A DNA stretch of 64,000 nt from Crocodylus rhombifer (lineage: Eukaryota; Chordata; Crocodylia; Crocodylidae). The notes beneath the pieces were generated by a model that saw nothing but the letters and a program-made list of their open reading frames with translations, made no database searches and had not been told where the DNA came from. Made by a program: the position numbers and the translations under genes. The stretch is from the NCBI GenBank assembly GCA_038503035.1, contig JAVSML010024702.1:62001-126000 (forward strand), read 5' to 3'. Of the stretch, positions 21,571-33,179 are shown piece after piece (positions within the stretch are counted from its first letter, which is position 1; the number at the start of each line of letters is the position of its first letter).

Positions 21571-22452
21571 TCGGGTGACCATCCATCCCTAACTGGGCAG
21601 GACAGTCCCAAAATGGGAACCTCAAGTCCTGGGCCAGGGCTGCATGACTCCACGACAGCATTTGTCCTAGACACAAAATAACATGCAGGGATCAGGAAAC
21701 AGTGGGTTTCCTGGGGCTGCAAGGGGCTGCTTGGGGCTGCCAAAAGTAGGACACAGAGGGCACCACGTGCATGTGTGTAGGCAGGAATACAGCCAGGCAG
21801 CATGGAGAGCAGCTCCCTGCAGGAAAGTCAGAGTAGGGGGTGGGGGGGAGGGCAAATTGAAGAAGTGAGGTAGAAGCTGGGTGCACTGCCAAGCCAGGGC
21901 AGTGCATGGGGCCTGGGGCCAGGGTAAGGAATGGGACAGAGCCACGGGCAGCTCATCCAGGGGTTGGGGGGCCAGCTCCCCACCACTGTGTGCACTCCCA
22001 CAGGGGGCACATGCCCCCCTAGATTTGTGTGTGGGGCAGAGGTGGATGCAGGCTGCCAGCTGTGGGCTTGGGGCTCCCTGCCCTGCCGCCCTGCCCCTGG
22101 GAGCCCCATACCCACAGCCCCATGCCCCATGGTGAGGCACTCCCTGCCTGCCTGGCAGCAGCAGAGGCAACAGCAGCAACAGGAGAGAGTTGAGCTCCCT
22201 GCCTCTGCTCGGTGGGCAGGGGGTGCAAGGCCAGCGTGGGGCTCCCAGTGCAAGGGCAGCACGGCAGAGAGCCCCGAGGCCACAGCAGAAAGCTTGCATC
22301 TGCCCCACTCTGCTGGGCTCTGCTCTGGCTGTGCTGCCAGTGGAGGGAGGGAGGGAGCAAGGGAGGGTGGGGGAGGGGAAGGGGAAGGGAAAGGGGAGGG
22401 GAAGAGGCGGGCCTGTGTCCCGCTTTTCCATTTTGAAAAGGTGGTCACCCTA
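21571..22452. mobile_element. GC-rich hAT element with perfect 8-bp target duplication
   Basis: The left end reads TCGGGTGACCATCCATCC and the right end inverts to TAGGGTGACCACCTTTTC. This is the TAGGGTGACC terminus common among reptile hAT MITEs. The flanking octamers are identical, GCTCAGCC at 21563-21570 and 22453-22460. The subterminal GGACAGTCCCAAAATGGGA is mirrored by CATTTTGAAAAG at the other end. The 882-bp body is GC-rich, with several open frames on both strands (up to about 250 codons). They are compositional and show no transposase motif. Confidence 0.88.
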
Positions 22453-22460
22453 GCTCAGCC

Positions 22461-24199
22461 TGGCAAATGCACAGTCACAACGGTGCATCGTCTGCTTCAC
22501 ACAGTCTGAGACACTCTCCAGCACAGGTGACTGGTAGGGTGGGCATGGGGTGAGGGGTATGTGCCTCCCTGAGATTGGCCCCCAACTCAGCACCGCTTAG
22601 AACGGGGCAGTATTTTTCCCACGTGGGCGAGCAGTGTGAGTGTGGGGGCGGGGGGGAATAAGCCACAGCACAGAAGTATAGGAGTGGATATGGGGCTTTT
22701 GGCCCACCCTTGGGCCCACCCACAAATTGTGTCCCCCCAGACTCTGGAGGCACCAATCACCCCTGCTCTCCAGGCACCCAAGCATGGGACAGGCAGGTGC
22801 AGGAGGAGATGAGACCAAAGGCTAGAATAACCTCACTGGGTGTTAAAATGTTAATCCTGGGAAAAGAGAAGAAAAAAGCAGTAGAAGGACTCTGAGGAAT
22901 GGGCTGAGCTTGGGACTGCGCAAGAAGATGCTAAGCAGGTTACTGTGCATTGCAGAAGCAAGCGTCCCTCAGGAGCGCAGTGAGGCTGCAATTCTCTCAA
23001 GGGCCTCAGATGACTCCTGTGCCCAGGGACAGGCAGATACCCCAGAGAGGAACTGAAAGGATCCACCAGCAATTATTCAGGTGCTGCTGCTGCTGCTGGG
23101 AGGCCTACAGGCACTTAATCTGGGTGGTGTCATACACATATGGAAAAGCCAGGGCCAGCCACAAGGAGAAAACCTGCCCCAGAGATGGGATGCACACAGC
23201 AGTTGTGGGAAAGGCAAGGGGAAAGTGAAGCAAGCCAACCAGCAGTCATGGTGTGCACTCTGCCCAGCCTTTGTCAAGTGTGATAGGCACCGGGGCAATG
23301 GGGATTTGTAAGGAGGATTTGGAGGAGGAGAATAAGGTGGCTTGGATTATAGTGGAACTCTTCCCTGGTGTGAATAGTGGCACAGGCCAGGCAAAGGTGC
23401 AAAGGTGCCTGAGGTTGAACTTAGCTAATGGGTGCAGAAGGCAGGTGCTTCTGGCTGCGCACAGTGGGAGAGCTGCACAGTGATATGCTCATTGACAGAC
23501 AGAGCGGAGCTAATCCCTGGAGCACCTTAAAGGAGCAAAATGCAATTTTTGTGGGAGGTGGGACCAGCAGGGGGTATGACAACAGAGGAACACTGACCAG
23601 GAGATGGCCTCAGCAGCCATGTTTTGAAGGGACCAAGGGGGCAGCATGGCCTGCGTGCTGGGTAATTACAGTCAGATGTTGCAGGATGTGTAGGCCATCC
23701 CAACTGCTCTGTCCCGCTCTGCTTACACCCTGCTGCTGATGCTGCCATTCAAAGCAGCTGGCAAACAACCAGGCTGCTGTTGAACATTTACTGACACCTG
23801 GGCCCGACTTGCATGGACTAGTTGGCCCATCATCCTTGTGGGCATTTGGGCCAGGGCATGCTGTTGAACTGAGGGCTGGAAGAACAAAGGGGCCGCTTAT
23901 GGAAATTAAGAAGTGGGAAGATCAAAACTGATTAAAGGAAATACTACCCACACATGGGTAGCTGACTGTGGAACCCATTGCCACAGGATGTCATTCAGGC
24001 AAAGATTAAGAAAAAGAACCAAATATTTATGTGAATACTGAGAAAATCCAGTGTCATCATCTGCAATGACAGGAAAATGTTGCAAGGGATATGAATCACA
24101 TACTTCAGGGCTTATGCTCATTTTTAACTATCAGAGAGCAATGTGGGGGTAGATGATCCCCATTCTGCTACAGTTTACTGGTGGGTAAATCAGATCAGC
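22461..24199. other. No gene; short GCT trinucleotide run
   Basis: A (GCT)5-type run lies at 23081-23098. Several overlapping frames of 70-100 codons lack family motifs and compete on both strands. A G/C-rich block at 22590-22760 may be an old repeat, but no ends were found. Confidence 0.4.
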
Positions 24200-26277
24200 C
24201 AAACAATCAACTTGGCTCCCTGACCCTGCCAACATGTTCCTAGTCCATGCCATGGTCCAGTACAGCTGGCTATTCTTTAAAGAAGACTTACTGAGAGTGT
24301 AGGAACAAACCAACCCGATGCCCAGGAAGACTAGCAAGCATGGCAGAAAACCAGCTTGGCTTAGCAGGGAACGCTTCAGTAAATTAAGTCACAAAAAGGA
24401 AGCTTATAAGAAATGGAACTTGGACAAATAAATAGAGAGGAGTACAAGAGCTTTGCTCATGCATTCAGGGGTGAAGTCAGGAAGGCCAAAGTGCAATTGG
24501 AGTTGCAGCTAGCAGGGAGCGTGAACAGCAACAAGAAGGGTTTCTCCAGTAGCAAGAGGATCATGGAAAGTGTGAGTCTGAGGGGGTAGGCAATCTTGTG
24601 ACAGAGGAAGCAGAAAAGGCTGAAGCGCTCAATGCCATCTTTGCCTCAGTCTTCAGAGGCAAGGTCAACTCCCAGACTACTGTACCTGGCAGCACAGTTT
24701 GGGGAGAAGGTGAGCAACCAATAGTGGTGAAAGAACAGGTTTGGGACTATTTAGAAAAGCTGGACAGATACAAGTCCATGGGGTCAGACAGGATGCACCC
24801 AAGGGAGCTGAGGGAGATGGCTGATGAGATGGTAGAGCCATTGGCTATCATCTTTGAAAACTCATGGCGATCAGGAGAGGCCTCAGATGATTGGAAAAGG
24901 ACAAACATAGTGCCCATATTTAAGAAAGAGAAAAAGGAAGATCCAGGGAACTACAGACCAGTCAGTCTTCCCTCAGTCCCTGGAAAAATCATGGAGCAGA
25001 TCCTCAAGAAATACATTTTGAAGTACTTGGAGGAGAAAAAGGTGATTACGAACAGTCAGTATGGATTCACCAAAGGTAAGCCATGCCTGAGCAACCTGAT
25101 TGGCTTCTGTGATAAGATGACTGGCTCTGTGGATGCAGAGAGACCAGTGAATGTGATTTACCTTGATTTTAGCAAGGCTTTTGATACAGTCTCCCACAAC
25201 ATTCTCACAGGTAAGCTAAGGAAGTACAGGCTGGATGAATGAACTGTAAGGTGGATAGAAAAATGGCTGGAGCATCAGGCTCAGAGGGTAGTAATCAATG
25301 GCTTTTTATCTAGTTGGCAGCCAGTATCACGTGGAGTGCTCCAGGGGCCAGTTTTGTTCAATGTCTTCCTCAACGACCTGGAAGATGGCATAGAGTGCAC
25401 CCTAGCAAAATGACACCAAGTTGGGAAGAGCAGTAGATACACTGGAGGGTACAGCTAGGATTCAGAGTGACCCAGACAAATTGGAAGATTGGGCCCAAAG
25501 AAATCTCATGAGGTTCAACAGGGACAAGTGCCAGTCCTGCACTTAGGACGGAACAATCCCATGCACCAGTACAGGCGGGGGGCTGACTGGCCAAGCAACA
25601 GCTCTGCAGAAAGGACCTGGGGGTTACAGTGGACAATAAGCTGAGTATGAGCCGACAGTGTGCCCTTGTTGCAAAGGAGGCTAAAGGCATACTGGGCTAC
25701 ATTGGGAGGAGTGTTGCCAGCAGGTCAGGGGAAGTAATTACTCCTCTCTATACAGCACTGGTGAGGCCACATCTGGAGTACTGTGTTCAGTTTAGGCCCC
25801 CCACCACAGAAAGGATGTGGATAAATTGGAGAGGGTCCAGCAAAGGGCAACAAAAATGGTGAGGGGGCTGGGGCACAGAGGTAAGACTGAGGGAAAAGGG
25901 CTTATTTGGTATAGAAAAGAGGAGAGTGAGAAGGGATTTAATAGCTGCTTTCAACTACCTGAAGTGGGGATCAAAAGAGGATGAAGCTGGACTGTTCTCA
26001 GTGCTGGCAGATGACAGAACAAGGAGCAATAATCTCAAGTTTCAGCAAAGGTAGTTTAGGTTAGATATTAGGAAGAATCTTCTTACTAGGAGGATAGTAA
26101 AACACTAGAACAGGTTTCGTAGAGAGGTGGTGGACTCTCCATCCTTGGAAGTTTTTAACACCTGGCTGCACAAAGCCTTGGCTGGGATGATCTAGTTAGG
26201 GAAGGTCCTGCTTTGAGCAGAGGGTTGGGCTAGATGTGACCTCCTGAGGTTTCTTCCAACCCTTTCTATGATTCTGT
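24200..26277 (+). mobile_element. CR1 LINE, decayed ORF2 to 3' end
   Basis: From the endonuclease-RT linker (FFKEDLL near 24280, KPAWLSRERF near 24350) through the RT to the CR1 3' UTR. The longest intact stretch is 24598-25242, with RTNIVPIFKK, NYRPVSL and motif [18 protein letters not shown] at 25240 follows. The catalytic FADD box near 25404-25420 has lost bases and is destroyed, and many later frameshifts are present. The C-terminal end continues to about 26180. The 3' end is TTCTATGATTCTGTTCT, CR1 octamers. The sequence is closer to the CR1 at 29.4-30.2 kb than to the young one at 5 kb. Confidence 0.92.
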
Positions 26278-26687
26278 TCTTAGCCAGGTAGAAAAAGAGG
26301 GAACAGAGTGCAGCCCAGCAGAAGTTATGTCCTTGAGTTATGCAGAAAAGTGTGGTGTAAAAGCCTTGTGAAACCAGCCTGGAAGGAGTTAATGGCTAGA
26401 AGGCCATGAACTCCCAAAGATACCAGCTAGATAGCTCCAGGAGCAGATTGGAGTTCCCTGAAAGTGGTGCAGCGTGGGGCCATTATAGCCAATAAGTGTT
26501 TTTTCTATTCACTGGATCTTAGACTTTTCTTTCCCTTTGTTCAGGTGCATAAGTGCTGCTCCATGGTAAGGACAGGGAAGCAGACTCCTTGTGTGGCACA
26601 GGCTGTGCAACAAGGCTTTGGGAAAGGCTTTACATTCCAGGGTGTGTGGAAGGAAGCAGCAGCCCCTGGGCTTTGGAGAGCCTAGAG

Positions 26688-27000
26688 CAGTGCTTCCCAA
26701 ATTTTTCCTCAGCATAACCCTATTTATGACCCCAGTCCCTCAACATGAGCTGGGCTAATACATTTCCACAGCACGGCCCCTCACTCCCAATCCGCAGTTC
26801 CCCACCCCCCCCCCCCCCCCAATGGCCCTCACTCCCCAGCCACAGCCCCCACCCCACCAGCTCTGCTGGTGCTTGTCACTTGTGACCTGCAGCTCCCGGC
26901 CCACCCCCAGCCCTGCCAGAGGGGGCCCCAGCCCTGCCAGGGCTGTAGGACAGGGCTAGGGATGGCAGCTCCCTAGTCCCCCTGCAGCGCCCAAGCCCCA
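26688..27000 (+). repeat. hAT-like end and GC-rich remnant with C16 tract
   Basis: CAGTGCTTCCCAAATTTTTC at 26688 matches the Charlie/hAT terminus CAGTGGTTCCCAAAC. The next 300 bases are C-rich (GCCCCTCACTCCC blocks; 16 C at 26805-26820). A matching right end was not found, so the boundary at 27000 is arbitrary. The 7 bases before the end (CCTAGAG) also precede the hAT MITE at 47864. Confidence 0.45.
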
Positions 27001-27893
27001 TCTGCCCAGAGTCCAGCTCCATCCCAAAGAGCAGGAACTGCTGACTTAGTGACTGCAACAATGACAAGCAGAACTGGGAGGATAGGAAGAGGTGGCAGGC
27101 TGCTTCCCATTTCACACCTATACCAGGACACAGGCTGTTTCCTGCTGCTGTGGCCAATGACTGGCATAATTGGATCCTGCTCTCTGACTGGCAGCTTTAG
27201 GTGCATCTGTAATAATTAATAACAGCAACATCCTGTCCCTCTTTGTTTCTTTGCCCAGTGCCATATTTGCCTGACTGGGCGCTGGAGAAACAGTGCCGTT
27301 AACAAACAAGGCAAGTGATTCTGAGATTCCCCGCTTCCTGATAAGAGTGTTAGTGGCTGATGCCAGGCAACTGACAGAAACATGGGGAGGAAAATTACTT
27401 TCAGATGCCTGGGCCTTGATGTCCACCAGCATGGAGATAAATCCCACCAGTCTCAGACACTGGACTCCCCCGGAGGGTGTATATGAGCTTGGACGCGCAC
27501 CTCAGGCCACTGCAAAAAGGAACCAAAGGGGAACATGAAATAACAAAACCAAATTGGCCTTGTAACAAGAACCCAAGGGATGTAGCAATCAGCAGTGGCA
27601 GCCAGAGAATTAAAAGCAGCACAACTGGTGTCCTGGGAATGATGTAACACAGAGCTCAGCCAGTCATGTGCATTCAACCCCATCCCAGGAGCTGACAGAT
27701 GGAGGACAGGAGTCTAGCAACAGAAGCACGTGCAATTTACAGTCCCGGCTCCCTTGTGGAGCCGTCATATCTCTGCACTGGCTCTTCTTACCCATTAAAT
27801 ACATGTCTGAGACAAGGGGAAGGCAAGTTGCCAATGAGACTGGTTTTCTCAGTGACATGATGAGAGTGTCCTATTGTGGGAAACGCCACGTCA
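27001..27893. other. No gene or repeat recognised
   Basis: Short frames on both strands with no motif. It leads directly into the LTR-like block at 27.9 kb. Confidence 0.4.
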
Positions 27894-28351
27894 GGGCCTC
27901 TGATCAAGCATGCCCAACTGGACCTAACACCTGCCCTGATCCCGGGCTAATGCAACTGCCCCAGTTCCTTGCAAATGGATGGGCTACTGATAGTGCCACT
28001 CAGCCGACTTCAGTGCACCCGTAGCCTCAGGCTGCAGGCACACCTTTACATAGCCTCAGTCTGGTCTGGCAAGTCTTGGGTTTAGCGCTCTCATGTTCTC
28101 TTGTCTTCTGACTTCACTTGGCTTTGGCTTTTTCTGACCCTGATCCTGGATCTTCCCTGAAACTCAGCACTAGCCCTGCTCTCTGTGGTTTTCCTGGTGT
28201 CCTGACTCGGCGTGGCTGCCTTGAGCCTGATCTCTGATCTCCCCTGCAACTCTGCACCAGTTCTCTGACCCCTGGCTCCTGACCTTGGCGTGCCTCGGAG
28301 ACTACCTCTCTTGGATCTCCCCTGAAACTTAGTCCCACAGTCTCTACTGCA
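27894..28351 (+). repeat. LTR-like sequence, upstream copy
   Basis: Collinear with 35281-35727. Shared blocks are GATCAAGCATGC (27902 and 35289), GCCTCAGGCTGCAG (28024 and 35402), CCAGTTCTCTGACCCCTGGC (28257 and 35629), GACTACCTCTCTT and GATCTCCCCTGAAACTT. Spacing drifts by only about 15 bp. It lies in the same orientation as the gypsy pol at 33.2-35.3 kb. It may be that element's 5' LTR or a separate solo LTR; the intervening sequence lacks a recognisable gag. Confidence 0.75.
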
Positions 28352-28399
28352 CTGAACCAGGCATTGACCCACCAAGATGTAGGCTTAAGTCAAGGAAAC

Positions 28400-28745
28400 C
28401 TTTCTAATTAGATATGTTCCGTCTTTCATCAAACAGCCTGGACTCTGAGAGTCACTGGCATAAAAACTGGTCTGCAGCAACAGTAAGCAGAAAAAATTTG
28501 GTTGTAGATCTGACCATTGAGCTGCCGGGTTTCTGCCTGCAACATAAATATTGGACTGCAATGAGACACAGAAAGCGTGCATATATATTGAACACATGGG
28601 GCATCAGGAACTTGCCAAACTGCATATGTGGTGAGGTGAAGTTAATAGGCCACACTGAAAACTCCTGTCCTGAATTTGCAAGGACCTCAGACAGGGGCAC
28701 CATCTAATACTGAGTTATGCTGCTGAGTTTAGACAATTAGTTGCT
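28400..28745 (+). mobile_element. Non-LTR retrotransposon C-terminal fragment (CxC...H...C knuckle)
   Basis: An open frame of 97 codons (28414-28707) has the pattern W-x-x-x-x-x-x-x-x-R near the middle, then WGIRNLPNCICG, then a GHTENSCP block. A Cys-x-Cys-x(n)-His-x(n)-Cys array after a WG-[IL]-x(4)-C start is the usual C-terminal tail of many animal non-LTR polymerases. The frame breaks around 28703, and a short related stretch (up to about 28740) follows. No RT domain is attached. The clade cannot be fixed from this piece. Confidence 0.5.
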
Positions 28746-29424
28746 GTCACCATAGGTGGAAGAAGAAAATATGACTGGGGTGGGGGGTGAGCATCTCCCC
28801 ACCCCCCCAGCAGGTAACTCTGTTGTGGGGAAGGAGCAGGGGGGCAGATAGAGGCCCCCGTGGTGAGGTAGGGAGTGGGGCAGGGGCAGGGGCTGGGGTT
28901 AATGCAGTCCCAGGGCTGGGGCCAGTCGTGGGACACTTCAAGCCTGAGCAGCTTGTACAGGGGTGCAGGGGGGCTCCCTCCACTGTGCACATCCCTGGGG
29001 CTGGCACAGGGGGCACATGCCCCCCAATCTGTGCATGGGGCAAAGGCAGGTGCAGCTGCGCTCTGAGCTCTGCCCCTACTGCCGGTGCCCCAGGAGCTGC
29101 ACGGCACCACATGCCTCCTGCACGCTGGCTGCGCCACCTGCTTGGCAGTGAGAGGCACATGGTGTCACGCGGCTGCCAGGGCACCAGTAGCAGGAGCAGA
29201 GTGCAGCCCACAGTGGCAGCTGCCTCTGCCCCACGTGCAGATGGAGCGGGGGGAACATGCCCCCTGTGCCTGCGTGCCCCCTCTCCCCCGCTGCAGGGGC
29301 CTCAATCTTTCCGTTCCCATCCACATATTTACCTGCTGGGTGCAGGATGGCCTGAGCTGGGCTGGGCTGAGTTCCCAGCCACCTGCAGGCTCTGGCTGCC
29401 CATCTGTGTGCGCGCCTCTCCCCA
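28746..29424. repeat. GC-rich dispersed repeat remnant
   Basis: The block resembles the interiors of the elements at 21571-22452 and 50670-52063. Shared wording includes GGGGGCACATGCCCCCC with a following TGTGNATGGGGCA at 22004-22036 and 29009-29043. Frames of up to 216 codons occur on both strands, driven by composition, and none shows a protein family. No termini were identified. Confidence 0.5.
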
Positions 29425-30255
29425 GTATCCAACTTAAACCACCTTAGATACAATTTGAGGCCATTGGTCCTTGTTCTGTCATCTGCCACCACTAAGAACA
29501 GGTTAACCCCATCCTCTTTGGAACCACCCTACAGGTAGTTAAAGGCTGCTATCAAATCCCCTCTCAGTCTTCTCCTCTCTAAACTAAATAAAGCCAGTTC
29601 TCTCAGCCACTCCTCAGAAATCATGTGTCCCAGCCCCTAAACCATTTCTGCTTCTCTCCACTGGACTCTCTCCAACTTGTCCACATCCTTTCTATAATGG
29701 GGGACCCCAAACTGGACACAATTGATTCAATCCTCTAATTTTTCTAGCTCACTCTGAATCCTACCCCAACCCTACAGTGTATCTACTATATACCCCAGCT
29801 TAATATCATCCACAAACTTGCTGAGGGTGCAATCCGTCCTATCTTCCACATCATTAATGAAGATATTGAACAAAACTGGCCCCAGGACTGACCCCTTGGA
29901 CACTCCACTTGATACTGGCTGACAGCTAGACGTTGAGCCATTAACTACTACCCATTGATCCCAACGAGTCAACCAGTTTTCTATCCACAGTACAGTCCAT
30001 TCATCCAACCCATACTTCCTCAGCTTACCTGCAAGAATGCTGTGGGAGATGGCATCAAAAACCTTGCTAAAGTCAAGGTTTATCATGTCCACTGCTTTCC
30101 CTGCATCCACAGAGCCAATTATTTCATCATAGCAGACAGTTAGGTTAGTCAGGCATGACTTGCCTTTGGTGAATCTATGCTGACTCTTCCTAATCACCTT
30201 CTTCTCCTCCAGCTGCTTAGAAATGGATTTCTTGAGGACCTGCTTCAAAACTGTT
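29425..30255 (-). mobile_element. CR1 LINE, RT core and C-terminal pieces with internal deletion
   Basis: On the minus strand, 30248-29772 is an open 158-codon stretch of the RT. It holds motif A as [24 protein letters not shown] with Q changed to K, and the catalytic box as FVDD. After about 29720 a jump of some 250 bp removes the LVRPQLEYC region. The copy then resumes with the RRATKM-like and [15 protein letters not shown] blocks, decayed, to 29425. The CR1 3' terminus is missing. The other end abuts a hAT element near 30255, so one of the two inserted next to or into the other. Confidence 0.88.
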
Positions 30256-32658
30256 TCACTGTTTTGATTAATTTCGACATTTAGCCCATAGGCTATAATG
30301 GGGAATTATGAAAATGCCTACATCTTTGTCATTTATTGCTTGATTCAAATCAAAACAGCAGGCCTGGTAGCCCCTGCTGAGGCCATGGAGCCTGCCAGGT
30401 TTCAAAGAAATAGGTGCAGTGGTTTCTGGGAAACAGTACCTCAAGCTGTTGACAAGCAGAACTCATGACTTGTGTGACTTTGTGTGTATGTTAAGGTGCA
30501 CCCTCACTGGCGCTGGGGCCTCTACACAACATAGCAGTGTGCCTCAATGGGGCCTCCTCCTCTCCTACAGCCTCAGCCTGGTCCTCCACTTTAAATAACA
30601 GGTAATAACTTAGTAAGTAGCACAGCAGCACCAGCAGCATTTCAGGCAGCCAAACTGTCATAAACGAGACCCTTTCTTTCCTTTCCTGCAGGAGTTTCTT
30701 CTCCAGTAGCTGCCAGAGAACTCTCCTTGCCAGCCCCAGCCCAGGGGCTTAGATATGCCCAGGGCCCTGCGTCCTTCCAGTCAGCTGACCGGGGACAGGT
30801 ACTAGGGGTGTACTCCCTACATGCCTCATACAGGGAGGGCACCATCGTCCTGCTGAAGGTGGTGCGTGCAGGCACTTGGGATGATGGGGCCATGAGCACC
30901 ATAAGCCACCTGAACCCTGGCCACTCAACTAAGAAGGGCTGGCCATCCACAGCAAGCATCTCCCCAATAGTCTGGGTGATCTCATTCACCTTTGCAACGT
31001 GCCTCACTTTCTGTCCACCTTTCCCCCACTGTTCTGGGGTGGCTGCTTCTGCTTTGGGAGATGGAGGCTTTGAAGCAAGAGTGGGACTTCTTTTTGAGCA
31101 CACTCTCACTGGTGCCAGGCTGAGGAGGAGCAAGGGTAAGCGGGTCGTGCCTACAGAGATGCATCAGTATCCCCGTAGTGCTCATGTGTTTCATTCCCTT
31201 ACCCCGGCTGGTTTTGGCTCAGCAGTGCAGGCAGATATCATATGTGAGATCATCTGCCAGCTCAAAATGATCCCAGACCACACTACCCGGTTGCTTCTGG
31301 GGTGTGGGTGCAGTTTCCCCCTCCTCAGCAGGCAGAGGCACAGGAACAGGAGGAGCAGACTCAGCTGAGCTGCTTCCCTCTACAACCCCTACCTCAGCCT
31401 TCTCTGAAGTCCCTTCTGGGGAAGGAGACCTGGCTCTAGGGGAAACTTGAGAGGTGTGTAGCACAAACTCAGATGATTCCCTCTCCTTCCCCAGAATTTC
31501 CCTTGCTAGGGCACTCAGATCCAGATCCAGATCCAGCTCTTCCTCTGGCACTGGAAGGCTCAGGTTGGGAAGTGAAATGGGAGTGGAGGAGACTGTCATG
31601 CTGGTGCTGTTTGTTGTCGTGGGGGGGAGGGGTTGTGACTGGTGCTTTGGAGGGGATGCAGACCCAGGCAGTGGCGCTGCTCCCCTCTCCTTGCTGCCAG
31701 TAGAACTGGAAGCCTCATGCCTGCTAGTTGTAGGAAACAGCCTGCATCTCCAGTTGTGGCAGGGAAAACCTTACACCTCGCCCTCTACCCACACTTCTGC
31801 CCCTCCCTGAAGACTTGCCAGCTGGCTTTCCAGCATGCTTCATGGTAGGTTTTATAGTGTGTTTAGAGTGCTGGAAAATCTGTCTTCTCTTCTGTAATGT
31901 AATCTGTATTTATGTAATATATGTAGATAAGTGTATTATGTATTTATGTAATAAATTAAATATTAAATGTATGTAGTACATGTTCCTGAACAAATTCTAT
32001 ATTATAATATGCAATATATGCTGTGCTTCCCTGCACAGTGAATGGAATGCACAGTGAGAAAAAAAGCACAGATTTCTTTTCTGGGGGAAAAGAATCAAAA
32101 TAGACTAACAAAAGCAAAAAAAGGATTTTGGGGAAGGAATAAATTGAAAAGAATGAATGAATATAATAATAAAAGACTACAGAAAGCAAAAGGTATTGAA
32201 TCCCACTTGCTAGTAACAGGCTAGCAAGTAGGAAGGATAGTCTTTCTCTAACACTGCTGACTGCTGAGCTGCTGGAAGACACAGCTCAGTAACTGACCCC
32301 AAGGCACAGAGAAAGCTCAGTTCAGACAATGCTGCTTTTTATGCTGTTTTTTCATCCCTCCTCCAAAGCACTGGGATTGGAAGGGACCTCAGGGAAGGAT
32401 CACAGTCACTGGCCAGCTACATGTGTCAATATCAGAGCAGTCCTTCGTCCCTGTTCCCCCTCCCTCTCCTTAGTTTCTGTTTCCCTGCAAGGAAGCCCAG
32501 CTTCAAAACTCAAAATGTTTCAAAATTTTCAAAATGTTTCAACTGCCCTCATTTCGTTTCAGGGCTATTTCAAAGCCTTTTATTTCATTCCAATTTCACT
32601 ATTTCAAGCTCAAAATGAGTCAAAACAAAACACCCACCGAAATTTTTGCACAGCCCTA
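30256..32658 (-). mobile_element. hAT transposon remnant with BED-finger transposase
   Basis: The 5' end on the minus strand is TAGGGCTGTGCAAAAATTTC (32658-32639). This is the same terminus as the MITE at 39430 and has the hAT form. The next 150 bases have repeated AAAATGTTTCAA/TTGAAAC words, as expected of subterminal transposase sites. A transposase remnant occupies about 31840-30640. The opposite terminus, near 30256, is too decayed to define. The octamer after the right end is GTAGTCAG, but no partner was found on the left. Confidence 0.75.
30642..31840 (-). pseudogene. hAT/ZBED-type transposase, N-terminal part, broken
   Basis: On the minus strand an ATG near 31838 opens a basic Gly/Arg-Ser leader that has two stops. 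The same frame then stays open from 31599 to 31219 with an acidic LDLDLDLS stretch. A BED zinc finger follows: SVVWDHFELADD, then C-x2-C (CLHC), a TGA at 31219-31221, and, in the same frame after the stop, TTGILMHLCRHD supplying the H-x3-H. A frameshift leads into the frame at 31133-30642. It has EITQTIGEMLAVDGQPFLVE, a GFRWLMVLMAPSSQVPARTT block and VPSLYEACRE, typical of the hAT domain after the finger. The RNase-H-like catalytic core and dimerisation domain are absent, so the element is internally deleted and dead. Confidence 0.82.
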
Positions 32659-33179
32659 GTAGTCAGAGGGTCAGACAGATCTCAGTAATCCTCCCTTGAC
32701 AGCTTGGATGCATGCTCCAGGCAAGGAGCAGACCTCCCAGGACAACAAGCCAGGCTGGCAGGTGAATCCTTCTGTCCCTCGCAGAAGGGAATCTCCAACC
32801 ACGACCCATCACTTCCTCTTCATGGCAGTGGTCTCGTTCCTCCCCACCCTAGTGATTCCTGGCCTGGCATCTTCCAACAATGAAATGTTCTCCTCCTCCT
32901 CTGTTGTTAGTGCTCCATATCTGTAATAATAGACAACCACCAGGAGTCTCTTGGTTTTAATCTGATTCATTCCCCTCACATTTCAGTTATCATGGAGACC
33001 CCTTGGCTGCCCCTCCATAATCTGAACAACTTGTGGGGGTTGAAGGAACTCTGTTCCAATTCACCCTACTGCTTACACTCTGCTTAGAGTAGTCTCCCTC
33101 AGCTGATACTCAAGCCAGAAGCAGGGACAAAGATATCAGGTTGCTTGAACTTACCATAGAAGATCCACAGCCTGCTTTA
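32659..33179. other. No element recognised between hAT and gypsy pol
   Basis: It may hold decayed gypsy gag or protease sequence by position, but I see no CCHC knuckle or DSG/DTG protease motif. Confidence 0.35.

Noticed and set aside
21667..22509. Long frames (up to 254 codons) on both strands at 22 kb
   Set aside because: Fully inside a hAT element with a proven 8-bp target duplication; no transposase motif; composition explains them.
28787..29437. 216-codon frame and rivals on the opposite strand
   Set aside because: GC-rich repeat remnant, no family motif.
30727..31368. 213-codon + strand frame
   Set aside because: It is the antisense shadow of the hAT transposase remnant on the minus strand.
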